Part shown: in pieces, positions 45,397 through 52,261 of the stretch | Layout of the letters: the number at the start of each line of letters is the position of its first letter | Numbering within the stretch: position 1 is the first letter of the stretch | DNA from: Candidatus Woesearchaeota archaeon | Lineage (GTDB): Archaea; Nanobdellota; Nanobdellia; SCGC-AAA011-G17; GW2011-AR18 | Assembly (NCBI GenBank): GCA_018302545.1 | Contig: JAGVZM010000023.1 | Coordinates: 1 to 64,000 of the forward strand | Direction: 5' to 3' | DNA length: 64,000 nt | Translations under genes and position numbers: made by a program | The notes under the pieces: generated by a model | Seen by the model: only the letters and a program-made list of their open reading frames with translations | The model's database searches: none | What the model was told of the DNA's origin: nothing

Positions 45397-46482
45397 ATGA
45401 AAAAAATTCTTATTCTAGGAGGTTATGGTGGTGTAGGTAAAAAAATAGTTGAATTATTATTTAAATATACAAAAACTAAGATCATTGTAGCTGGAAGAAG
45501 ACTAGAAAGAGCTGAAGAATTTGCAAATAAATTCAACAGCAAGAGAGTAGAATCTGTTTATTTAGATACAAGTAATGCAAATAGTTTGGAAAAAGCATTT
45601 AAAAATATAGATTTAATAGTAGTTTGTACTACCTCTCCAGAAGATATATTAAATATAGCTAGAATTGCAATAAAACTTAAAGTTGATTATTTAGACATAC
45701 AATTTGAACCAAATGTTTATTATGGTTTAAAAAGTATAGAAAAAGAAATCAATAAATCTAATAAATTGTTCATAACTCAAGCAGGTTTTCATCCTGGTTT
45801 GCCTGCAGTATTCATAAGAGAAGGAGCTAAATATTTTGATGAATATAAAAAAGCAAATATTTTTATGACTATGAATTCTAGATTTGAAAAGCCTGAATCT
45901 ACTATAGATTTAGTAAACTCTGTTAGGAATTTTAATTCTCATATTTTAAAAGAGGGAATTTGGAGAGATGGAACTTATAAAGATGTTTTAAATGTGGATT
46001 TTGAAGGTGAAGTGGGTGATAAAAAGTGTTATCCTATAGATATGGAAGAGATTAGATTAACTGCTGAAAACTATAAATTAACTGAATCTGGAGTTTATGT
46101 CTCTGGTTTTAATTGGTTTATTGATAATTTAGTGTTTCCCTTGATAATTATAAGCCATAAAATCAAGAAGAATAGTCTAACTAAGTTTTTCTCTTGGTTA
46201 ATCTATTTTGGGGTTAATAATTTTTCAAAACCTGAAAATTATGTTAGATTTATGCTGAAAGCTAATGGTAAAAAAAATAGGAAAGGTGTTAATTTGATAA
46301 TTAGATCTTGGCATAATGATCCTTTTTTATTTACAGCAATACCTGTAGTTGCTTGTATAAAACAATATCTTAATAATAATTTAGCTGCTAAAGGATTACA
46401 TATGATGGGGCATGTAGTTGATACTTCAATTTTATTTGAAGATATGAAAAAAATGGGAATAAAAATTGAGATCAAATTCTAA
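45397..46482 (+). CDS. Saccharopine dehydrogenase-like NAD(P) protein
   Basis: 361 residues. The Rossmann start ILILGGYGGVGKKIVELL and AGRRLERAEEFANKF, then DLIVVCTTSPEDILNIA, match the saccharopine dehydrogenase NADP-binding family, which in archaea often acts in lipid or other reductions. QAGFHPGLPAVFIREGAKYF and a hydrophobic VFPLIIISHKIKK segment follow. The true substrate is unknown; lysine metabolism genes are not near. Confidence 0.83.
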   Translation: MKKILILGGYGGVGKKIVELLFKYTKTKIIVAGRRLERAEEFANKFNSKRVESVYLDTSNANSLEKAFKNIDLIVVCTTSPEDILNIARIAIKLKVDYLDIQFEPNVYYGLKSIEKEINKSNKLFITQAGFHPGLPAVFIREGAKYFDEYKKANIFMTMNSRFEKPESTIDLVNSVRNFNSHILKEGIWRDGTYKDVLNVDFEGEVGDKKCYPIDMEEIRLTAENYKLTESGVYVSGFNWFIDNLVFPLIIISHKIKKNSLTKFFSWLIYFGVNNFSKPENYVRFMLKANGKKNRKGVNLIIRSWHNDPFLFTAIPVVACIKQYLNNNLAAKGLHMMGHVVDTSILFEDMKKMGIKIEIKF

Positions 46483-47597
46483 GAATTTTTACCTATTGCC
46501 TCCTTTATATTTGAATAATGATCGTTTTTTAACAAGGTTGCTAATCCTTGGTTTATTTCTGAGATTAATTGCGGGCCTTCATAGATCATTCCTGTAATCA
46601 ATTGTAATAAAGATGCTCCTGCTTTTATTTTTTTGTAAGCATCTTCTGCAGAAAATATTCCGCCGCATCCAATTATTATTAATTTTCCTTTGGTTTTATT
46701 GTAAATATAAGAAATTAATTCATTTGATAGGTCTTCAAGTACTTTTCCACTTAAACCTCCTTTTTCTGGAATATTTTTTTCTATTATTTTTTTATTATCC
46801 CTATTTTTAGTTAAATTTGATGCAATTAAACCTTTAATATTATATCTAAAGGATAAATCTATTATATCATCAACTTGTTTTTTTGTCAAATCTGGAGATA
46901 ATTTTAGGAATATTGGTTTGTTTGGTTTTAACTTTTTTATTTCTTTTAATAATTTATTTAATCTTTCTTTTGTATTAAATGGCTGTCCACCAAAAGCATT
47001 TGGGCAACTAATGTTAATAATTATATAACTGCCAATATCCAGAAATTTTTTGTATACTTTAATATAGTCTTTAATTCCTGCTTCTACTGTTACTGTTTTT
47101 TTATCATTTGTTTTTGCAATACTTATCCCTACAGGGATCTTAAATTTTAATTTTCTTGTTCTCTTTGATATTTCTTCAGAACCATTATTTTTTAATCCAT
47201 AATAAACAAGTAATGATTTTGATTTTGGCAAACGCCATAGTCTTGGTTTTGGATTTCCTTTACAACTATTTCCTGTTATTGAACCAACTTCCATGAAACC
47301 GAATGAAACTTCATTTAGTATCTGAGTTAATTGTCCATTTTTATCAAATCCTGCTGCTAAACCTACAGGATTTTGGAATTTTATTCCTAAAATATTTTGT
47401 TCTAATTTTTTATTTTTATAATTAAATAATAAAGAAGTTAGTTTTTTTATTGTTTTATAATTTGATAAAAATTCAGCAAATTTTATCATATGATCGTGAA
47501 CTATTTCTGGATCTATTTGAAATAATATTGGTTTTATTAAATTTTTATAAAAGAACCTTATAACCTTATTTCTTATTTTTATTAATGATTCGTACAT
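46479..47597 (-). CDS. pyrD: Dihydroorotate dehydrogenase, class 2-like with class 1-type Cys
   Basis: 372 residues. It oxidises dihydroorotate to orotate (pyrimidines) using FMN. The N-terminal helices (IRFFYKNLIKPILFQIDPEI) and FQNPVGLAAGFDKNGQ, SFGFMEVGSITG, GNPKPRLWRLPK follow class 2, membrane-linked enzymes. But the catalytic loop reads INISCPNAFGGQPF, where class 2 has Ser, and the usual class 2 INRMGFNN is LVYYGLKNNG. A mixed type. It overlaps the convergent saccharopine dehydrogenase-like gene by 4 nt. Confidence 0.9.
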   Translation of the reverse strand: MYESLIKIRNKVIRFFYKNLIKPILFQIDPEIVHDHMIKFAEFLSNYKTIKKLTSLLFNYKNKKLEQNILGIKFQNPVGLAAGFDKNGQLTQILNEVSFGFMEVGSITGNSCKGNPKPRLWRLPKSKSLLVYYGLKNNGSEEISKRTRKLKFKIPVGISIAKTNDKKTVTVEAGIKDYIKVYKKFLDIGSYIIINISCPNAFGGQPFNTKERLNKLLKEIKKLKPNKPIFLKLSPDLTKKQVDDIIDLSFRYNIKGLIASNLTKNRDNKKIIEKNIPEKGGLSGKVLEDLSNELISYIYNKTKGKLIIIGCGGIFSAEDAYKKIKAGASLLQLITGMIYEGPQLISEINQGLATLLKNDHYSNIKEAIGKNS

Positions 47598-47648
47598 TCC
47601 CTTTTAGTGGTTTAATTTTGCTTATAATGTTTATGAATATTAAATTAT

Positions 47649-48848
47649 TTAATAGGCCATATTATATCTTTTTCTTTGGAAATTATTATTCTGAGGCTTT
47701 CTTTGTTGCCTTTTATTATCCATAACAGCAAATACTTTTTCTATATGGGGTTTCTTAATACTTTCAATGTTTAATTCCCTATTTTCTTGTAGAATTTTTG
47801 AGAAATTTTCGTGGTCATATTCACAAATTAAATTTACAACTATTCCTTCATTTCCTGCTCTTGCAGTTCTTCCTATTCTATGAATGTATTCCTTTGAATC
47901 TTTTGGAGCTTCATAATTATATACATGGGAAACATTGTTAATATGTAATCCTCTTGAAGCAACATCTGTGCAGACTAATACAGAACATTTGTTACTGTTG
48001 AACAATTTCATTGTGTTACTTCTTTTATTTTGAGATAATCCTCCATGAATTGCTATTGCGTTTATTCCATTATGTTTTAGATTTTTTTCTAAAAAATCAG
48101 TATTTCTTCTAGTATTACAAAATACCATTACCAATCCTTTCTTTTCTTTTTTTAATAAATGTATTAATAAAGACAATTTTAAGTTTTTTTGTATATCATA
48201 ATAGACTTGTTTAAGTTTAGCAGGGTCCACGTGTTTTACGGTTGATATTTCTTCAGGATTATTCATGTACTTTTTAGCTAAAATTTTTATAGTAGATGGC
48301 ATAGTGGCTGAGAAAAATAAAGTTTGTCTTTCTTTAGGACAATTTTGAATTATCTTCTCTACATCATCTATAAATCCCATATCAAGCATTCTATCAGCTT
48401 CATCTAAAACTAGTAATTTTACTTTTGATAGATCTATGGTTTTTTGATTAATGTGATCTAATAATCTTCCAGGAGTTGCTACTATAACTTCTGAAGAATT
48501 TATTATTCTTGCTTGCCTATCAAAAGAAACTCCTCCATAAATTGCTATAATATTCCTAACTTTTCTAATATAGAATTTGCTTAAATTATCTGTTACTTGA
48601 ACAGCTAATTCTCTAGTAGGTGTTAATATTAAAGCTTGAATTCCTTTTCCAGGGATTATTATCTCTAGTAAATTAGAACCAAAAGCTAAAGTTTTTCCAG
48701 AACCTGTTGCTGATTGGCCAATTATGTCTCTTCCTTTTAAAATTAAAGGTATGGTCTTTTCTTGAATGTCAGTAGGAGTCTTAATATTCATACTCTCTAA
48801 CTTTTCAAATAGTTCTCTATTTATTTTTAAATCTTTGAATGTTTTCAT
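47649..48848 (-). CDS. DEAD-box RNA helicase
   Basis: 399 residues with all core motifs: Q motif (MNIKTPTDIQEKTIPLIL), ATGSGKT, PTRELAVQ, TPGRL, DEADRMLDMGF, FFSATMP, VFCNTRR, VLVCTDVASRGLHI and HRIGRTARAG. A basic tail (RKPQNNNFQRKRYNM) could bind RNA. It is of the RhlE/DeaD type and probably helps ribosome assembly or RNA folding. Confidence 0.96.
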   Translation of the reverse strand: MKTFKDLKINRELFEKLESMNIKTPTDIQEKTIPLILKGRDIIGQSATGSGKTLAFGSNLLEIIIPGKGIQALILTPTRELAVQVTDNLSKFYIRKVRNIIAIYGGVSFDRQARIINSSEVIVATPGRLLDHINQKTIDLSKVKLLVLDEADRMLDMGFIDDVEKIIQNCPKERQTLFFSATMPSTIKILAKKYMNNPEEISTVKHVDPAKLKQVYYDIQKNLKLSLLIHLLKKEKKGLVMVFCNTRRNTDFLEKNLKHNGINAIAIHGGLSQNKRSNTMKLFNSNKCSVLVCTDVASRGLHINNVSHVYNYEAPKDSKEYIHRIGRTARAGNEGIVVNLICEYDHENFSKILQENRELNIESIKKPHIEKVFAVMDNKRQQRKPQNNNFQRKRYNMAY

Positions 48849-49175
48849 TTTTTCACTATGTTAGTATTTTTTATAGAAAAAGCGAAATGCTTGTAATTAA
48901 GCAAGTGTTTTTCATAAATACCAAACTCTTGTTATATAATGGAAATTTTGGATCTTTTTAAATGTTTGTATTTTAAAAAATGGTTGCGAGCTAAACTGTT
49001 GCTAATAGTTGCTTTCCTCTTTTGTATATAATTGTGCATAAGTTTTCATACATGTTATGGGTCTTTATTATATTTAAGGTCAACATTGCTGCTTGAATTG
49101 GATTAATTAGAGGAGTTCTTGGAATTTTTCTACGAATTCTTTAGCATTGTTTTGAGGCACCATTCGAATTTGTTT
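48849..49175. other. 327-bp intergenic region, possible gene remnant
   Basis: No intact gene is seen. On the minus strand an open stretch (about 48991-49140) encodes about 50 residues including IPRTPLINPIQAAMLTLNII and KRGKQLLATV. This might be the end of a decayed gene, perhaps a transposase, but I cannot assign it. The helicase promoter should lie in the first 50 bases. Confidence 0.3.
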
Positions 49176-49775
49176 TTAGAATGCATTTTTAATTATTTTT
49201 ACAAATATTTCTCCTCCTTTTAAGATTATTCCATTTTTAATAATATCAACTATAGCTTTATTTTTATTTTTGATATTTTTTATTAAATCTTCTTCCAATA
49301 TTATTAGGGGGTTAACTTTTTTGGTTCTTATTGTTGATAGGTCTAAGCAGAATTTGGTTATTTCTTGCATTTCTTTTTTGTTTTTTATTAAGAATAATAC
49401 ATCTATGTCTTTGGCCTGTTCTTCTTTTATTAGAATAGAACCGAAAATGATGATGCATTTTGCATTGTATTTTTCTAAATCTTGAGCATAAATTTTTGCT
49501 GTTTTATTTCCTTTTACTAATTTGTTTCTTTGTTCAATTAAAATAAGTTCCAATAGTTTTACTGCTTCTTGATTATCTAAATTAAGAGTGTAATAAATTG
49601 CATTTCCAAGCACTTTTGCGTTAACGATACTTCTTTCTTCTAGATCTTTAAGGATCTTATGAGTGCTTCCTACGCTTAGTTTTAAATTTCTAGCGATCTG
49701 ATTAATATTATAAAGCTCTTTTTCTCTTAAAAGCAAGTTCAATATTTTTGATGTGTTTTTGCTGATCATATTCAT
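49176..49775 (-). CDS. Winged-helix protein fused to a nucleotidyltransferase
   Basis: About 199 residues from ATG 49775 (MNMISKNTSKIL); the frame extends to a TTG at 49796 that falls inside a palindrome. The N-terminal winged HTH has YNINQIARNLKLSVGSTHKI, a paralogue of the one at 10815-11570. The C-terminal half is a minimal nucleotidyltransferase: CIIIFGSILIKEEQAKDIDV, with GS and DID. It resembles MNT-type toxin/antitoxin or regulator proteins. No HEPN partner is next to it. Confidence 0.82.
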   Translation of the reverse strand: MNMISKNTSKILNLLLREKELYNINQIARNLKLSVGSTHKILKDLEERSIVNAKVLGNAIYYTLNLDNQEAVKLLELILIEQRNKLVKGNKTAKIYAQDLEKYNAKCIIIFGSILIKEEQAKDIDVLFLIKNKKEMQEITKFCLDLSTIRTKKVNPLIILEEDLIKNIKNKNKAIVDIIKNGIILKGGEIFVKIIKNAF

Positions 49776-49781
49776 TAAAAG

Positions 49782-49795
49782 TGAATAATTATTCA
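49782..49795. promoter_or_regulatory. Palindrome at the wHTH-nucleotidyltransferase promoter
   Basis: TGAATAATTATTCA is a perfect 14-bp palindrome between a TATA-like element (tttatatat, about 49809-49817, minus strand) and the ATG at 49775. A self-binding operator is likely. The surrounding TTCATT/AATGAA triplets extend the symmetry. Confidence 0.55.
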
Positions 49796-49997
49796 ATAAT
49801 AATGAATGATATATAAAGCTTTCTATAGATCACCTTTTTTTGCTTAGAGAAATTTCTTTGTTTGACGTGACTTATGAATCATTCCATTTTTTCTTAGTAG
49901 ACTTTGATGAAACTTACTCACACCTTTTATCAGTATTTTGTGGTTTTATGCAAAACGTGTAAGAAAATTTATACCACTAAAAAAACAATTCACTTAA

Positions 49998-50012
49998 TTT
50001 AGGTGCCTACAT
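49998..50012. repeat. Direct repeat beyond the 3' end of the Fic gene
   Basis: TTTAGGTGCCTACAT differs by one base from TTTAGGTGACTACAT at 51005-51019. The two flank the Fic gene and could be the boundaries of an inserted segment of about 1 kb, or a chance echo of the operator repeats. Confidence 0.4.
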
Positions 50013-50966
50013 TTTTTTCTTTTTGTAGTCACCCAATTCTTTACTCATTTTTTTATATTCTTTTAAGATTAACTCTAAAGTAGGTCTTATATTTCCTTTA
50101 TTTTGGTATTCCTGGAGGGTTTGATAATATTCTTTCCTATTAACTAAACTTATATTTACAGGAGGATAATTGTTTTTTAATAGAATATTATTTAATAATA
50201 ATCTTCCAACTCTTCCGTTTCCATCTTGGAATGGATGAATATTTTCAAATTGGTTGTGAATCACTGCTGCTAGAAGTATTGGATGATATTTATTTTTATA
50301 GTCATTGTACCATTGGATTAATTCTTTTAATAGATTTGTTATTTGATTAGAAGGGGCTCCTCTATGCACGACATTTCCTTGAGCATCCCTAATTACTACT
50401 TCAACTCCTAAAGATCTTAATTTTCCTGCAAATGATTTTGAATTTTTAAATACAAACATATGTAACTTTTTAATTAATTCTATAGAGATAGGTTCTTTTG
50501 TTTTTTTAATAAAATCTATAGCCTCTGCAACACCATACGTTTCAGAAATATCCTCTTTTTTTGCTTCTTGTGGCCATTTATTTTGTTCTAAAATTTCTTT
50601 TACTTCTTTTTGATCTACTTCTGAACCTTCTATTGCATTGGTATTATAAGCAAAAATTTCAGTAAATACTTTCCACTGATCTTCATTTAAGTGATCTATT
50701 TTTATAACATTTTTAATGTTCAATGAATTTAAGAATTCTAATTCTTCTTTTGATAATTCAAATTTTAGAGGATCTCTTAAAATCTTAAAATCTTCTATTT
50801 GTTTTTCTATAAGTACTTTAGCTCTTTGGCTTAAATATTCTATTTCCTCTTTCTTAAGATTAGACCCCAAATATCTTCTTACTTTTTTAACTTTCCCCTG
50901 ATGTCTAAAAGAATGAGCCAAGTAATACTTTTTACTTTTACCTTGTTTTCTTATCTCTACCTTCAT
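50007..50966 (-). CDS. Fic-domain protein (AMP-transferase family)
   Basis: 319 residues. The catalytic loop HPFQDGNGRVGRLL (about 240-253) is complete, with His and the phosphate-binding residues, so it should transfer AMP or a similar group to a target protein. The N-terminal inhibitory motif TNAIEGS, (S/T)xxxE(G/N), lies near residue 112, so it is class II self-inhibited. The N-terminal 60 residues are basic (KKVRRYLG). Likely a stand-alone regulator or toxin-type protein; two copies of a 15-bp direct repeat lie in its promoter. Confidence 0.93.
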   Translation of the reverse strand: MKVEIRKQGKSKKYYLAHSFRHQGKVKKVRRYLGSNLKKEEIEYLSQRAKVLIEKQIEDFKILRDPLKFELSKEELEFLNSLNIKNVIKIDHLNEDQWKVFTEIFAYNTNAIEGSEVDQKEVKEILEQNKWPQEAKKEDISETYGVAEAIDFIKKTKEPISIELIKKLHMFVFKNSKSFAGKLRSLGVEVVIRDAQGNVVHRGAPSNQITNLLKELIQWYNDYKNKYHPILLAAVIHNQFENIHPFQDGNGRVGRLLLNNILLKNNYPPVNISLVNRKEYYQTLQEYQNKGNIRPTLELILKEYKKMSKELGDYKKKKM

Positions 50967-50975
50967 AATATAACA

Positions 50976-51021
50976 TAGGTGACTACATATTTAAATATTA
51001 CTATTTTAGGTGACTACATAT
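50976..51021. repeat. Two 15-bp direct repeats in the Fic promoter
   Basis: TAGGTGACTACATAT occurs at 50976-50990 and again at 51007-51021, with starts 31 nt apart. One copy lies between the TATA-like element (about 50989-50998) and the Fic start, the other just upstream of it. This placement suggests a repressor or activator site with about three helical turns between copies. Confidence 0.65.
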
Positions 51022-51159
51022 ATTTGCCATTACTAAAACCCTATTAAGAAATTATAAATTAATTAGTGCAAAAAGAACACACACTAATGGTTGCTGTTTG
51101 GGTCTCGGCGTTTAACCTTAAGTTAAGATCCTAAGCGAGTAGGCGTTGAACTGGGAGTA

Positions 51160-51287
51160 TGGCGCCGCGACCCGGATTTGAACCGGGATGCCCTTTCAGG
51201 CCTAGCTTGCTTGATTCTAGTATTCCAGGCTCACCATAACAAATTTAGAAGTTATTCTAGTGCGATACCAGATTACGCGATCGCGGC
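51160..51287 (-). tRNA. tRNA-Ser(GGA), probably with two introns, CCA encoded
   Basis: Acceptor arms GCCGCGA (51287-51281) and TCGCGGC (51170-51164) pair fully, with G73 and encoded CCA. The T-arm is CCCGG-TTCAAAT-CCGGG, the D-loop contains CTGGTA, and the variable arm is long (GCCT-GAAA-GGGC), so it is a type II tRNA. G73 fits Ser. The anticodon GGA (51226-51224) with T33 and A37 gives a perfect 5-bp stem only if about 27 nt (51258-51232) are removed within the 5' strand of the stem and about 15 nt (51222-51208) at 37/38. The first intron holds an ATAAC/GTTAT hairpin. Exact junctions are uncertain by 1-2 nt. Confidence 0.8.
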
Positions 51288-51294
51288 ACAGATG

Positions 51295-51336
51295 CCAAAG
51301 AATCTCGGCAGCTATAACTGGAAAATTGTCTTTGGT
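51295..51336. other. Hairpin-forming segment beside tRNA-Ser, function unknown
   Basis: CCAAAG (51295-51300) and CTTTGG (51331-51336) can pair across a 30-nt loop next to the tRNA 5' end. TCTCGGC occurs here (51303-51309) and also on the other side of the tRNA (51113-51119). The 51061-51159 flank has further small stems (TTAAC-CTTAA-GTTAA, CCTA/TAGG). No gene is seen in the 51288-51522 part, but a TTTAAGAG/CTCTTAAA inverted repeat (51397-51422) is present. Confidence 0.35.
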
Positions 51337-51522
51337 TTAAAAAACTAACGAATGTGGTGCAGGAGTTCTACAAAGCTTATAAGTTCAATTTGCTTCTTTA
51401 AGAGAGAAAAAATACTCTTAAAAACTTACTGATATTAATTTATTAACCTGTAGAAATATCTATAATGTTCTCTAACTATTAAATAATTACATATTTTTAC
51501 TTATGTGGAAACTTTATATAAT

Positions 51523-51720
51523 TTACTCTTTTTTATTTTTTAATATTTCTTGATATGCTGGCATCCAAGTTTCATAGATCATTATTAAGTGTTCATTGTT
51601 TCTTATGACATGTGCGAATTCTTTTCTCAGTTCATTTATAATTTTATTAAATTTTTGATAGTTTTCAACTGCAAATTCAAACTCTGCTTCCCAAGGAGCA
51701 AGACTTCTAATATAATACAA
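51523..51720 (-). pseudogene. Remnant of an Lrp/AsnC-type regulator (C-terminal part)
   Basis: 65 residues. WEAEFEFAVENYQKFNKII, LRKEFAHVIRNNEHLIMIYE looks like the end of the ligand-binding RAM domain of Lrp proteins (compare KNYEEFDDFLDELFKKFPNM in the tandem Lrp at 56144-57133). No HTH or upstream half is found, and the frame opens with a non-ATG codon, so it is probably decayed. Confidence 0.55.
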
Positions 51721-51872
51721 AGGTCTATGATATTATTATTTATCAAAAAGAGCCTAATTATACTTACTTAATTTTTTATAAATCTAATATTTCACACTCG
51801 AAACAAAACTCTGAAAAAAATTTTATTTTCTTTCCGGAAATTAAATCAGATAAAATTTATATGAATAAATGA

Positions 51873-51929
51873 AATTGGGGCCCGTAAGCAAATAACCCTT
51901 AAGGACACACACCAATTCCAACGGGCCCC
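51873..51929 (+). promoter_or_regulatory. GC-rich structured 5' leader (possible RNA switch)
   Basis: Arms GGGGCCCGT (51877-51885) and ACGGGCCCC (51921-51929) pair perfectly over 9 bp around a 35-nt loop. Nearby AATTGG (51873-51878) and CCAATT (51913-51918) can pair instead, sharing bases with the first stem, so two shapes exclude each other. A TATA-like box (about 51855-51861) would start the RNA near the first arm, and the ATG follows 11 nt after the second arm. GC content is far above the surroundings. Confidence 0.55.
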
Positions 51930-51939
51930 TTATATTAAT

Positions 51940-52261
51940 ATGGATAAAATAATTTATATAATTTATATTATTATACTCTCTTTAATTATTACTCCCATTA
52001 CATTTGCAAAAGAATTATATTATATATCAAATTTTAATAATTCAAATCACACATTTTTAGAAAATTGTTCTGAATTAAATAATTCTTTAATTGATAACAA
52101 TATATTTTTTCTATACCTCTAATTATACTAATAATTTAACCATTAATAATATTAAAACTCAGAATTCTAATTATATTAACCTTGTTTTAATTTTTTTAGC
52201 AATAATCATAATAATATCTTTAACTCTTATAGAAGTGAGTATTAGCTATAAATTACTATAA
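51940..52261 (+). CDS. Small secreted/membrane protein, frameshifted at a T-run
   Basis: The first frame encodes 60 residues with a signal peptide (IIYIIYIIILSLIITPITFA) and stops after NIFFLYL. In the next frame the sequence carries on as FYTSNYTNNLTINN to a membrane helix (LVLIFLAIIIIISLTLIEV) and a stop at 52261. Removing one T from the run at 52105-52110 joins them into about 106 residues with N-x-T sites between two hydrophobic ends. The gene follows the structured leader. Family unknown. Confidence 0.6.

Noticed and set aside
48991-49140. Transposase fragment in the gap after the helicase
   Set aside because: The 50-residue open stretch has no motif that I can tie to a known transposase, so it is listed only as a possible remnant.
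51397-51422. TTTAAGAG/CTCTTAAA inverted repeat as a terminator
   Set aside because: It has no T-run directly after it on either strand and archaeal terminators seldom need hairpins; kept only as a note beside the tRNA.
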